From Streptomyces resistomycificus (GTDB taxonomy: Bacteria > Actinomycetota > Actinomycetes > Streptomycetales > Streptomycetaceae): a DNA stretch of 64,000 nucleotides. This document shows positions 18,133-26,624 of the stretch, piece after piece. A program made the translations under genes and the position numbers. A model generated the notes under the pieces. It saw only the letters and a program-made list of their open reading frames with translations, was not told the DNA's origin and ran no database searches. The stretch covers positions 1-64,000 of the forward strand of contig NZ_KQ948996.1 of NCBI RefSeq assembly GCF_001514265.1, given 5' to 3'. Each line of letters opens with the position of its first letter. Position 1 is the stretch's first letter.

Positions 18133-19365
18133 ATGGCCGACACCCTGGTCCAACCCGTGCCCGAAGTCCCGGACGAGGCACCCGAGTTCCCGATGTCCCG
18201 GGCGGCACGCTGCCCCTTCGACCCGCCTCCCGCCCTCAAAGAGCTGCAGGAACAGGCGCCCCTCACCAGGGTGCGGCTCTGGGACGGCAGCGAGCCGTGG
18301 CTCGTGACCCGATACGCCGATCAGCGGGCCCTGCTGGGCGACCCCCGGGTCAGCGCGGACACCGACCGGCCCGGCTATCCGACCAAGGCCTCGCCCGACG
18401 CCGGCGAGGGCAAGCTCAGCTTCATCATGATGGACGACCCCGAACACGCCCGCCTGCGCCGGATGGTGACGGCACCGTTCGCCATCAAACGGGTGGAGGC
18501 GCTACGGCCCGCCGTGCAGCAGATCGTGGACGGTCTGATCGACGACATGCTCGCCGGACCTCGGCCGGTGGACCTGGTGGAGGCCTTCGCGCTGCCGATC
18601 CCCTCACTGGTGATCTGCGAACTGCTCGGCGTGCCCTACGACGACCATGCCTTCTTCCAGGACAACACCAAGACCATGGTCCACCGGGACGCCACACCCG
18701 AACAGCGGGGCCAGGCCAGCCGCGAGGTGGCCGGGTATCTCGCCGGCCTCATCGGCAAGCGGCTCGCCGAACCGAAGGACGACCTGCTCTCCGCCATCGC
18801 CGGGCGCGTCACGGCCGGTGAGCTCGACCACGGGCAGGCGACGGAGATGGCGCTCCTCCTGCTCATCGCAGGCCACGAGACCACCGCGAACATGATCGCC
18901 CTCGGCACCCTCGCGCTCCTGCAGAACCCCGGCCAACTCGCCCTGCTGCGCGAGAGTGACGACCCGAGACTCGTCGCCTCCGCCGTCGAGGAACTGCTGC
19001 GCTACCTGCACATCACCCACCTGGGACGGCGCCGCGCGGTCACCGAGGACATCGAGATCGGCGGCCAGGTCATCAAGGCCGGCGAGGGGGTCATCATGGT
19101 CAACGAGGTCGCCAACCGCGACCCCGACGTCTTCCCCGATCCCGACCGGCTCGACATCACCCGCGACGCCCGCCGGCACATCGCGTTCGGCTTCGGCGTC
19201 CACCAGTGCCTGGGCCAGCCACTGGCCCGGATGGAGCTCCAGGTCGTCTACGGCACCCTCTACAGGCGCATCCCCACGCTGGAACTCGCCTGCGCCCTGG
19301 AGGACGTCCGGTTCAAGAACGACGCGTTCATCTACGGCGTGCACGAACTGCCCGTCACCTGGTGA
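18133..19365 (+). CDS. Cytochrome P450, CYP105-like
   Basis: 410 residues, ATG 18133 with GAGGAGAA upstream. The start TLVQPVPEVPD and the overall pattern follow the Streptomyces CYP105 family. The I-helix is LLLIAGHETTAN (about 242-252), the ExxR pair is EELLRYL, and the haem loop FGFGVHQCLGQ has the Cys ligand near 358. The C-terminus is GVHELPVTW, typical of CYP105. The next two genes supply a 3Fe-4S ferredoxin and an FAD reductase, so the operon encodes a full class I electron chain. CYP105 enzymes hydroxylate antibiotics or xenobiotics; substrate unknown. Confidence 0.95.
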   Translation: MADTLVQPVPEVPDEAPEFPMSRAARCPFDPPPALKELQEQAPLTRVRLWDGSEPWLVTRYADQRALLGDPRVSADTDRPGYPTKASPDAGEGKLSFIMMDDPEHARLRRMVTAPFAIKRVEALRPAVQQIVDGLIDDMLAGPRPVDLVEAFALPIPSLVICELLGVPYDDHAFFQDNTKTMVHRDATPEQRGQASREVAGYLAGLIGKRLAEPKDDLLSAIAGRVTAGELDHGQATEMALLLLIAGHETTANMIALGTLALLQNPGQLALLRESDDPRLVASAVEELLRYLHITHLGRRRAVTEDIEIGGQVIKAGEGVIMVNEVANRDPDVFPDPDRLDITRDARRHIAFGFGVHQCLGQPLARMELQVVYGTLYRRIPTLELACALEDVRFKNDAFIYGVHELPVTW

Positions 19366-19418
19366 CGGCTCCCCGTCCCGCGAACCGACAAGAACCACAC
19401 GTGATGAAGGGGATTTCC

Positions 19419-19613
19419 ATGAAGGTGGAGCTGGAAGCCGACAAGTGCGTCGCCTCGGGGCAGTGCGTGCTCGCCGCGACGGACGTGTTCGACCAGGACG
19501 ACGACGGGATCGCCATCCTGCTGGCGGACCGGCCGGCGGCCGAACTCCTCGACGACGTCCGGGAGGCCGTCGCGGTCTGCCCGGCCGCGGCGATCCGACT
19601 GGTCGACCAGTGA
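19419..19613 (+). CDS. [3Fe-4S] ferredoxin
   Basis: 64 residues. ATG 19419 is preferred over ATG 19404 because AAGGGGA lies just upstream. The cluster ligands are CVASGQC (Cys at the first and last positions) and VAVCPAAAI. A small residue stands where a fourth Cys would be, which indicates a 3Fe-4S cluster as in Streptomyces SuaB/SubB-type ferredoxins. It delivers electrons to the P450 upstream. The stop overlaps the GTG of the reductase gene. Confidence 0.94.
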   Translation: MKVELEADKCVASGQCVLAATDVFDQDDDGIAILLADRPAAELLDDVREAVAVCPAAAIRLVDQ

Positions 19614-20794
19614 GGCGAATCGTCGTCGTCGGCGCCTCGGCCGCCGGACTCGCGGCGGCCGAGACGCTCCGCCGCGAGGGTTACGACGGCACGCTCACCC
19701 TGGTCGGCGACGAGCTCGCTCCTCCCTACGACCGGCCCCCGCTGTCCAAGCAACTGTTGACGGGGGAGTGGGAGTCGGACCGGCTGGCCCTGCGTACACC
19801 GGACGACCTGGCCGCCCTGGGTCTCGACCTGCGGCTCGGCGTCGCCGCGACCGGCCTCCAACTCGGCGACCGTCTGGTGGAGTTGGCCAACGGCGAGGAA
19901 GTGCCCTACGACGGACTGGTGGTGGCCACCGGCGTCCGTCCGCGCCGGCTGCCCGGCGAGGGCGCGCATGTGCTGCGCACCCTCGACGACGCCCTGACCC
20001 TGCGGGACCGTCTCACGCCGGGGCGGCGTCTGGTCGTGGTGGGGGCCGGGTTCCTCGGCGCGGAGGCCGCCGCCGTGGCCTGGCGGCTCGGTGCCCGGGT
20101 CACCCTCCTCGAGCCCGCCCCCGTGCCGCTGGCGCACGCCGTCGGCACGAGGGTCGGTGAGGTGCTGTCGCGGGCCCATACGGAGCGGGGCGTGGACCTG
20201 CGCTGCGGCGTCACGGTCACCGAGGTGACCGAGGACGGCGTGCGGCTCGCGGACGGTGAGGCGATCGACGCCGACGAGGTGCTCGTCGCCGTCGGATCGC
20301 TGCCGAACACCGAGTGGCTGGACGGCAGCGGACTGACCCTGCGTGACGGCGTGGTCTGCGACGAGTTCTGCGAGGCCGCGCCGGGCGTGTACGCGGCCGG
20401 GGACGTCGCCCGCTGGTACAACCCGCTGTTCGGCACGTCGATGCGGATCGAGCACCGCACCAACGCCGCCGAACAGGGCATGGCCGCGGCCCGCAACCTC
20501 CTGCGCCCGCAGGCCCGCAAGCCGTTCGCGCCGGTGCCGTACTTCTGGTCCGACCAGTACGACGTGAAGGTCCAGGCGTACGGCTTCCTGCGAGGGCACG
20601 ACGAGGTCGCCGTGGTGGAAGGGAGCCTCGCCGAGCGCCGGTTCGTCGCCCTGTACCGCACCGGCGACCGGGTGAGCGGCGCCCTCGCCGTCGGTGTGCC
20701 GCCCAAGACGATCCGGCTGTGGCGCCAGGCGATCGCCGGTGGCGTGGCCTGGAGCGAGGCCGTGCGCACGGCGATCCCGGCCAACGGGGCGTGA
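19610..20794 (+). CDS. FAD-dependent ferredoxin reductase
   Basis: 394 residues; GTG 19610 overlaps the ferredoxin stop (GTGA). The FAD-binding motif is VVVGASAAGLAAAETLRREGY at the N-terminus, followed by PYDRPPLSKQLL. The NADH-binding glycine motif is VVVGAGFLGAEAAAVAWRLG (about 142-160), and the second FAD motif is GVYAAGDVARW (about 262). The C-terminal domain has YFWSDQYDVKVQAYG, typical of putidaredoxin-reductase-like enzymes. It passes electrons from NAD(P)H to the ferredoxin at 19419 and on to the P450. Confidence 0.94.
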   Translation: MRRIVVVGASAAGLAAAETLRREGYDGTLTLVGDELAPPYDRPPLSKQLLTGEWESDRLALRTPDDLAALGLDLRLGVAATGLQLGDRLVELANGEEVPYDGLVVATGVRPRRLPGEGAHVLRTLDDALTLRDRLTPGRRLVVVGAGFLGAEAAAVAWRLGARVTLLEPAPVPLAHAVGTRVGEVLSRAHTERGVDLRCGVTVTEVTEDGVRLADGEAIDADEVLVAVGSLPNTEWLDGSGLTLRDGVVCDEFCEAAPGVYAAGDVARWYNPLFGTSMRIEHRTNAAEQGMAAARNLLRPQARKPFAPVPYFWSDQYDVKVQAYGFLRGHDEVAVVEGSLAERRFVALYRTGDRVSGALAVGVPPKTIRLWRQAIAGGVAWSEAVRTAIPANGA

Positions 20795-20849
20795 GTTCTG
20801 GTGCCGGACGGACACTCCCGTCCGGCACCGCTCACCCGCGGGCAGTAAG

Positions 20850-20880
20850 TTACTTGAGTTACGCAACAATATGGTAAAGT
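20850..20880 (+). promoter_or_regulatory. Leaderless promoter with shared operator, copy B
   Basis: TTACTTGAGTTACGCAA (20850-20866) differs from copy A at 17155 at one base. The -35 is TTGAGT (20854-20859), the -10 TAAAGT (20875-20880), and ATG follows at 20887. GTTAC also occurs twice (20849-20853 and 20858-20862). The motif covers the -35, as expected for a repressor site. Confidence 0.6.
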
Positions 20881-20886
20881 GGCTCC

Positions 20887-21408
20887 ATGTCCACACCACC
20901 GCTCCCCGACGTCCCCGCGTCCCCGGAAGTCATCGACATCGAGCGCGCGCTCACCCGCATCACCTATCTGAGTACCCGCGCCCGGCAGCACGACCGCCTG
21001 ATGGCCCTCGCCGAGGTCCCGCTGGATCGTGCCGCGGTGGCGCTGCTGCGGCAGATCGCGGACTCCGAGCCGCTGCGGCCCGGGGAACTGGCCAACCGGC
21101 TGGGTGTGGAGGCCTCCCATGTCACGCGCACCGTGCAGCAGCTGCAGAAGTCCGGGTACGTCACCCGCGTTCCCGACCCCCGCGACCGCCGCGCCCAGCG
21201 CATCGAGCTCACCGAGACAGGTCGGCAGGCCATCGACCGGATCCGCGATGCCGGCGCCCGCGGCATGCAGTTGGCGCTGGCCGAGTGGTCACCCGACGAG
21301 CTGCGTCGACTGGCCACGCTCTTCCATCGCATGGTCGACGACTTCCTCGCGCACGCCATCGACGACGACGCCGATCAGCAGCCCCCGGAGCCGTCCGGCA
21401 CCGCCTGA
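20887..21408 (+). CDS. MarR family regulator
   Basis: 173 residues, ATG 20887, probably leaderless. The winged helix is DRAAVALLRQIADSEPLRPGELANRLGVEASHVTRTVQQLQKSGYVTRVPDPRDRRAQRIELTETG (residues about 45-110), with the DPRDRRAQ wing of the family. It closes the redox module. Its promoter shares a 17-bp operator with that of the response regulator at 17194, so it probably controls both ends of the module and itself. Confidence 0.9.
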   Translation: MSTPPLPDVPASPEVIDIERALTRITYLSTRARQHDRLMALAEVPLDRAAVALLRQIADSEPLRPGELANRLGVEASHVTRTVQQLQKSGYVTRVPDPRDRRAQRIELTETGRQAIDRIRDAGARGMQLALAEWSPDELRRLATLFHRMVDDFLAHAIDDDADQQPPEPSGTA

Positions 21409-21419
21409 TCCCGCCGTCC

Positions 21420-21791
21420 TCACGCCGACGCCGCGCGCAGGCGGCGGACCGGTGCCGCCTCCCCGGGCGGGGCGGGCTCGCGCAGACCGCACGGTAGGAG
21501 TGGGCCGCTCCAGCGCCTCAGCGCCGTCAGGGCCACCAACGGGACGAGGGTCATCCGCGGCGACGGCCAGGGCTCCGGCGCCGGTGCCGCGAGCCCGCCG
21601 GCGCTCACGGCCAGGCCCGGCGTCACACCACTCGCGGTGCCCACGCGCCGGGGCAGCCGGGTGCTCGCACCACGCCGCCGCCCGTGCCGGTCCGGGGCAG
21701 CCGTCCGGCCACCGCGCCGCCGCCCGTGCCGGTCCTGCGTGAGCGCCTTCGTCGATGTCGTCCACCGCGCCCTGACTACACCCCTGGGCAC
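21420..21791 (-). CDS. Doubtful hypothetical open frame, convergent with MarR
   Basis: A minus-strand frame of up to 123 residues has high third-position GC in its last ~75 codons (GTG at 21644 possible). It reads AGGLAAPAPEPWPSPRM, then VPLVALTALRRWSGPLLPCGL, and ends RRLRAASA. The upstream half consists of two copies of a 21-bp repeat giving RHGRRRG twice. There is no good ribosome site and no recognised family. It could be a small exported or decayed protein; the opposite strand also has partial coding character (AFxDVxxxxHRA twice). Confidence 0.25.
   Translation of the reverse strand: MPRGVVRARWTTSTKALTQDRHGRRRGGRTAAPDRHGRRRGASTRLPRRVGTASGVTPGLAVSAGGLAAPAPEPWPSPRMTLVPLVALTALRRWSGPLLPCGLREPAPPGEAAPVRRLRAASA
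21673..21735. repeat. 21-bp direct repeat pair
   Basis: The 21-bp sequence starting CGCCGCCGCCCGTGCC and ending GGTCC occurs at 21673-21693 and again at 21715-21735, 42 bp apart. It lies in the gap between the MarR gene and the DoxX-like gene. Confidence 0.75.
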
Positions 21792-21866
21792 GCACCGGTG
21801 CCTTCATCGACGTCTTCGACGTCTTCCACCGCGCCGTCGGCTACGCCCCGGGCATGCACCGGTGCC
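21746..21866. repeat. Imperfect 57-66-bp tandem duplication
   Basis: Two adjacent related segments (about 21746-21802 and 21801-21866) share CCTTC(G/A)TCGA(T/C)GTC, CCACCGCGCC, and the end GCACCGGTGCC. The second carries an extra GACGTCTT. Read forward they would encode AFVDVVHRAL and AFIDVFDVFHRAV, which suggests an expanded coding repeat now without an open gene. Confidence 0.55.
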
Positions 21867-21953
21867 GGCCTCGAACGGAGGGCGAGGACCCTGCGAGCCA
21901 ACCGGCTTCTACCGTCCAGTAATATCGCGCGGCAGGTCATCAGAGGAGGAACC

Positions 21954-22334
21954 GTGTCCCGGTCCGAACGCTCGCCCCTGCTGCTCGCCGGCCTGCTGGC
22001 CACCGCGGGTGTCGCCCACTTCGCCACGCCACGCCAGTTCGACGCGACCGTCCCGCGCAGCCTCCCGGGCACGCCCAGGGCCTGGACGTACGCCAGCGGG
22101 GTGGCCGAACTGGCATTGGCCGCGGGCCTCGCCGCACCGCGTACCCGGCGGGTCGCCGCCCTGGCCAGCGCCGCGTTCTTCGTCGGCGTGTTCCCCGCCA
22201 ACGTCAAGATGGCCGTGGACTGGCGGCACCGTCCCGCCCCTCAGCGGGCCGCCGCCGTCGGCAGGCTGCCGCTCCAGGTGCCCCTGGTCCTGTGGGCCCG
22301 CAGCGTCGCGCGGAGCGCGGAGGGCCGGTCGTGA
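21954..22334 (+). CDS. DoxX-like small membrane protein
   Basis: 126 residues, GTG 21954 with AGAGGAGGA upstream. Four hydrophobic helices are predicted: LLLAGLLATAGVAHF, VAELALAAGLA, VAALASAAFFVGVFPANVKMAV, and LPLQVPLVLWA. This is the DoxX/DoxD size and topology, with the family's GVAHF and NVKMAVDW motifs. Such proteins sit in the cell membrane and are linked to thiol or quinone redox chemistry. The stop overlaps the GTG of the peroxiredoxin gene (GTGA), which supports a common redox role. Confidence 0.85.
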   Translation: MSRSERSPLLLAGLLATAGVAHFATPRQFDATVPRSLPGTPRAWTYASGVAELALAAGLAAPRTRRVAALASAAFFVGVFPANVKMAVDWRHRPAPQRAAAVGRLPLQVPLVLWARSVARSAEGRS

Positions 22335-22798
22335 GCGGGCGCCCGGAGATCGGCGACACGATCGAGGACTTCACGCTGCCGGACGAGACCGGCACGCTCC
22401 GCAGCCTGACCGGGCTGCTCGCCGACGGACCTGTCGTGCTGTTCTTCTACCCGGCCGCCCTCACTCCCGGCTGCACCGCGGAGGCCTGCCACTTCCGGGA
22501 CCTGGCCGCCGAGTTCGCCGCCGTCGGCGCCCGGCCCGTCGGCATCAGCGGCGACGCCGTCGAACGGCAGCAGGAGTTCGCCGGGCAGCACGGCCTCGGG
22601 ATGCCGCTGCTGTCGGACGCCGACGGGAGGATCCGGGAGCTGTTCGGTGTGAAGCGGGGCTTCTCCCTCGCGCCCACCAGGCGGATCACCTTCGTCATAG
22701 CCGAGGACCGGACGGTCCTGGAGGTCGTCCGCAGCGAACTACGGATGAACACCCACGCCGACCGGGCTCTGGACGCGCTGCGCGCCCACCGCGCCTGA
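22331..22798 (+). CDS. Peroxiredoxin (BCP/AhpC-TSA type)
   Basis: 155 residues, GTG 22331. The thioredoxin fold starts FTLPDETGTLRSLTGLLADGPVVLFFYP. The peroxidatic Cys lies in LTPGCTAEACHFRD (about residue 47), and Cys52 follows at +5 as the resolving residue of BCP-type enzymes. It reduces hydroperoxides in the cytoplasm with thiol donors. It is translationally coupled to the DoxX-like membrane protein. Confidence 0.93.
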   Translation: MSGRPEIGDTIEDFTLPDETGTLRSLTGLLADGPVVLFFYPAALTPGCTAEACHFRDLAAEFAAVGARPVGISGDAVERQQEFAGQHGLGMPLLSDADGRIRELFGVKRGFSLAPTRRITFVIAEDRTVLEVVRSELRMNTHADRALDALRAHRA

Positions 22799-22835
22799 AG
22801 GGCAGGGCCTCAAAGGGGGCATCGCGGTTGATGCG

Positions 22836-25208
22836 ATGCCACAAAGGGACCATCCTGATGATATGGAGCATGCCGCCGCTGCGGCGATCACCGATGCACG
22901 GGGCATCGTCACGGGGTGGAGCGACGCTGCTCACCGGCTGACGGGCCACCCGGCCCAGGAGGTCGTGGGCCGGGCGGCGGGGGAGCTGCTCGCCGAGCCC
23001 CCGCCGGACGGTGCCGTGGAGGCGCTGGCGGGCACCGTCGTGCTGCGGCACCGGGACGGTTCCGCCGTCCCGCTCACCCTCACCGCACACCCCGTCCTCG
23101 GAGGCGACGGTGTCCCGAACGGCTACATGATCACCGCGGCGGTGCCCGGCGACGGCGAGACGACGCTCGCCGGGCAGGCCTTCCAGCAGGCGTCCATGTC
23201 GATGTCGGTCTTCGACACCCGCCAGCACTACCTGCGCCTCAACGACACGGCCTGCCGGGTGATGGGTGTGCCGGAGGAGACGTTGCTGGGCCGGTACTTC
23301 CTGGAGACCGTGGAGGACGCCGTCCACAGCCGCGGCTTCAACAACAACCTGCGCCAGGTGGCCGAGACGGGCCGCCCGGTCCACTACGAGAGCTACACCG
23401 GTGCCCCCTCCCTCAACCGGGAGCACGCCTGGAACACCGAGATGTGGCCCGTGCGGGACTCCTCCGGCAAGGTGACCGGCGTCGCCCTGGCAGCGATCGA
23501 CAGCACCGAACAGTACTGGGCCCGGCAGCGCCTCGTACTGCTGAACGAGGCGGCGGCCGGCATCGGCACCACCCTGGACGTGGTCCGCACCGCCGAGGAA
23601 CTCGTCGAACTGCTGGTCCCGAAATACGCCGACTTCGTCAGCGTCGACCTGCTCGAATGGGTCCTCGGCGCGGAGGAGTCCCCCATCGCCCTCGACGGCG
23701 AGGTCGTCCTGCGCCGGGTGGCCCACGGCTCCGGCACCGAGGGCACCCCGGAGGCCGCCGTGCGCCTGGGCGAGGCCGACGTCTATCCCGCGTACTCGCC
23801 GCCCGCGAAGGCGCTGCGGCAGGGGCGGGCGGTGGTCGGTCAGGCCGGCGAGCCGGACTTCATGCGCTGGGTGGCCGAGCGCAACGCACGAGCCCCCGAG
23901 GGCCGCCCGCACCGCAGGGGTGTCCACTCGATGCTGGCGGTGCCGCTCAGGGCCCGCGGCACCACGCTCGGCGTCGCGGTGGCCATCCGCATCGCCCACC
24001 CGGACGACTACGGCGACGACGACGTCGTCCTCGCCGAGGAACTCGCCAGCCGCGCCGCCGTCTGCATCGACAACGCCCGCCGCTTCGCCCGCGAACGCAC
24101 CACCGCGCTTGCCCTCCAGCACAGCCTGCTGCCCCGGGGTCTGCCCGGTCAGGCGGTGGTCGAGGTGGCCCACCGCTACCTGCCGTCGGGGTCGTTGGCC
24201 GGCATCGGCGGTGACTGGTTCGACGTGATCCCGCTCTCCGGCAGCCGGGTCGCCCTGGTCGTCGGCGACGTGGTCGGCCACGGCATCCCCTCGTCGGCGA
24301 CCATGGGGCGTCTCTGTACGGCCGTCCGCACCCTCGCCGACGTCGACCTCCCGCCGGACGAACTCCTCACCCACCTCGACGACCTGGTCACCCACCTGGC
24401 GGCGGACGACTCCGACGAGCAGGCCGCGGAACTCGGTGCCACCTGCCTCTACGCCGTCTACGACCCCGTCTCCCGCCGCCTCACCATGGCCGCCGCCGGC
24501 CACCCCCCGCCCGCCGTCGTCCTGCCCGACGGCACCACGACCCTCGTCCCCCTCGCCACGGGCCCCCCGCTCGGCGTCGGCGGACTGCCCTTCGAGGCCA
24601 GCGAGATGGAACTGCCCGAGGGAGCCGTCGTCGCCCTCTACACCGACGGCCTCATCGAGGGCCGGGACCGCGACGTCGACCACGCCACCGCCGAGTTGTG
24701 CCGCGCGCTGACCGTCCGCACCGACACCCTCGACGAACTGTGCGACACCGTGCTGAAGGCGGTACTGCCGGAGGAGCCCAGCGACGACGTGGCCCTGCTG
24801 CTGGCCCGTACCCGGGCGCTCGGCGCGGACCGCGTCGCCACCTGGGACGTCGTACCCGACCCCGCCCACGTGGCGGAGACCCGGCAGGCCGCCACCGAGC
24901 AACTCACCGCGTGGGGACTGGACGAGGCCGCGTTCGTCACCGAGCTCGTCGTCAGTGAGCTGGTCACCAACGCGATCCGCTACGGCGAACCACCCATCCA
25001 GTTGCGGCTGATCCGCGACCGCACCCTCATCTGCGAGGTCTCCGACGCCAGTTCCACCTCCCCGCACCTGCGCCGCGCCCACGCCTTCGACGAAGGAGGC
25101 CGCGGACTGCTGCTGGTCGCCCAGCTCACCCAGCGCTGGGGCAGCCGGCAGACCGGCAGCGGCAAGACGATCTGGGCCGAACAGTCGCTGGAACCGCTGT
25201 CGTTCTGA
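22836..25208 (+). CDS. PAS-PAS-GAF-PP2C(SpoIIE)-HATPase signalling phosphatase
   Basis: 790 residues from ATG 22836 (ATG 22863 is also possible; neither has a strong ribosome site). Domain order: PAS (about 10-105, ITDARGIVTGWSDAAHRLTGH), second PAS (about 115-235), GAF (about 245-415), and PP2C/SpoIIE (about 425-640) with GIGGDWFDVIPL and VVGDVVGHG metal Asp residues. A GHKL HATPase domain (about 660-785) has an intact N-box ELVVSELVTNAIRYG and GRGLLLVAQLTQRWG. Such proteins combine an RsbU-like phosphatase and an RsbW-like kinase, controlling anti-sigma/anti-anti-sigma switches. The stop abuts the cupin stop with no gap. Confidence 0.94.
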   Translation: MPQRDHPDDMEHAAAAAITDARGIVTGWSDAAHRLTGHPAQEVVGRAAGELLAEPPPDGAVEALAGTVVLRHRDGSAVPLTLTAHPVLGGDGVPNGYMITAAVPGDGETTLAGQAFQQASMSMSVFDTRQHYLRLNDTACRVMGVPEETLLGRYFLETVEDAVHSRGFNNNLRQVAETGRPVHYESYTGAPSLNREHAWNTEMWPVRDSSGKVTGVALAAIDSTEQYWARQRLVLLNEAAAGIGTTLDVVRTAEELVELLVPKYADFVSVDLLEWVLGAEESPIALDGEVVLRRVAHGSGTEGTPEAAVRLGEADVYPAYSPPAKALRQGRAVVGQAGEPDFMRWVAERNARAPEGRPHRRGVHSMLAVPLRARGTTLGVAVAIRIAHPDDYGDDDVVLAEELASRAAVCIDNARRFARERTTALALQHSLLPRGLPGQAVVEVAHRYLPSGSLAGIGGDWFDVIPLSGSRVALVVGDVVGHGIPSSATMGRLCTAVRTLADVDLPPDELLTHLDDLVTHLAADDSDEQAAELGATCLYAVYDPVSRRLTMAAAGHPPPAVVLPDGTTTLVPLATGPPLGVGGLPFEASEMELPEGAVVALYTDGLIEGRDRDVDHATAELCRALTVRTDTLDELCDTVLKAVLPEEPSDDVALLLARTRALGADRVATWDVVPDPAHVAETRQAATEQLTAWGLDEAAFVTELVVSELVTNAIRYGEPPIQLRLIRDRTLICEVSDASSTSPHLRRAHAFDEGGRGLLLVAQLTQRWGSRQTGSGKTIWAEQSLEPLSF

Positions 25209-25643
25209 TCACTCGAAGGGGCAGCCGGGATTGGCGGCGTCCTGCGAGAACGGCGCGCCGTGCGGCAGCACGTAGAGCACGTCGAGGACGACGGCGCTCG
25301 CCCCCAGGTTGCGGCCGATGTGGACGTTGCCCGGCCCGGCGGGCTCCTCGATGACGCTGCCTTTCGGGTACACGCCGTCGGAGGCGCATGTGGCGTCGAA
25401 GTGGCTCAGGGTGCCTTGCTGCACGACGGCGTAGAGGGGGCCGTCGTGGTAGTGCCAGCCGGTGGCCTGGCCGGGGGGAATGGTGATCTCTCTGAGGACG
25501 TAGTCCGTGTCTCCGACGGTCTTCTGCCCGATCAGCCGGGCGGAGACGCCCGGTCCGGGCGGGGTGGCGTGAGCGGTGCCGCCGACGAGTAGCGTGGCGG
25601 CGGCGACCGCGCCGGTGAGCGTGGTGCGGAACGGGATACGCAT
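25209..25643 (-). CDS. Secreted cupin-domain protein
   Basis: 144 residues, ATG 25643. An N-terminal signal peptide (MRIPFRTTLTGAVAAATLLVGG, cut after AHA) is followed by a cupin barrel with GWHYHDGPLYAVVQQGTLSHFD (motif 1, metal His residues) and GNVHIGRNLGASAVVLDVLYVLP (motif 2). Secreted cupins of this kind are common in Streptomyces; function unknown. Two cysteines (CASDG and the C-terminal NPGCPFE) could form a disulfide. Confidence 0.88.
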   Translation of the reverse strand: MRIPFRTTLTGAVAAATLLVGGTAHATPPGPGVSARLIGQKTVGDTDYVLREITIPPGQATGWHYHDGPLYAVVQQGTLSHFDATCASDGVYPKGSVIEEPAGPGNVHIGRNLGASAVVLDVLYVLPHGAPFSQDAANPGCPFE

Positions 25644-25793
25644 GCGCAGGGCCTCCTGGCTCGGTGGGCGCGCGGAAGGTCGTACCGCTGCGAACCTAGA
25701 GGCAGAGAAGGCAGGTTGGTACCCCTGCGACGACCGTACGGTGAGCCACCGACGGACCGGCTCCCCGCACGGCGTCGCGCCGTGTCGTACGGG

Positions 25794-26624
25794 TCAGAAC
25801 TCCTCGTGCACTTCGGGGTCCCCGCCGATCCGCCGGTGGGCGCGGTCGGCGATCGTCGCCATCTGGGCGGGGTCCAGCTCGAAGCCGGAGACGTCGAGGT
25901 TCAGACGCTGGCGCTGGGGGTCCGCGGACTTGGGGATGGGAATCGCGCCGAGCTGGACGTGCCAGCGCAGGACCACCTGTCCGGGGGTCACCCCGTGGGC
26001 CTCGGCGACGGTGGCGACGGCGAGGTCGTCCAGCAGGGTCGTGCCCCGGCCCAGCGGGCTCCAGCTCTCGGTGAGGATGCCCTTGTCGGCGTGGAAGGCG
26101 CGCAGCTCGTCCTGCGGGAAGAAGGGGTGCAGCTCGATCTGGTTGACGGCGGGCAGGACGCCGGTCTCCTTCTCCAGCCGTTCGATGTGTCCGGCCGTGA
26201 AGTTGGAGACGCCGATCGAGCGCACGAGGCCCTCCTCGCGCAGCTTGATCATGGCCTTCCAGGAGTCCACGTACTTGTCCACGCGGGGGAGCGGCCAGTG
26301 GATCAGGTACAGGTCCACATGGTCCAGGCCGAGCCGGGCGCGGGACTCCTCGAAGGAGGCGAGGGTCTCCTCGTAGCCGTGGTGCCGGCCGGGAAGTTTG
26401 GTGGTCACCACGATGTCCTCGCGGGGGACACCGCCGCCGGCCACGCCGCGGCCGACGCCTGTCTCGTTTCGGTAGTTCGTCGCCGTGTCGATCAGGCGGT
26501 AGCCGGTCTCCAGGGCGGTGCGGACCGCCTGCTCCGCCTGGGCGTCGTCCATCGGCCAGGTACCGAGGCCGAGGGCGGGGATGGTCGAACCGTCGTTGAG
26601 CGTGCGGGTGGGGATGCTGATCAC
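25794..26624 (-). CDS. Aldo/keto reductase
   Basis: 276 residues; GTG 26624 with GGGAAGG upstream. This is an AKR5-type fold with GLGTWPMDDAQAEQAVRTALETGYRLIDTATNYRNE (catalytic Asp and Tyr) and the Lys in VVTTKLPG. The His is in DLYLIHWPLP, and the cofactor-binding end is IPIPKSADPQRQRLNLDVSGFEL. It reduces aldehydes or ketones with NADPH in the cytoplasm. It stands alone, divergent from the dioxygenase gene at 27130. Confidence 0.93.
   Translation of the reverse strand: MISIPTRTLNDGSTIPALGLGTWPMDDAQAEQAVRTALETGYRLIDTATNYRNETGVGRGVAGGGVPREDIVVTTKLPGRHHGYEETLASFEESRARLGLDHVDLYLIHWPLPRVDKYVDSWKAMIKLREEGLVRSIGVSNFTAGHIERLEKETGVLPAVNQIELHPFFPQDELRAFHADKGILTESWSPLGRGTTLLDDLAVATVAEAHGVTPGQVVLRWHVQLGAIPIPKSADPQRQRLNLDVSGFELDPAQMATIADRAHRRIGGDPEVHEEF

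Noticed and set aside
22695..25082. 795-residue minus-strand open frame opposite the PAS-GAF-PP2C gene
   Set aside because: The composition is that of a shadow frame, with no motifs, while the plus frame has five clear domains.
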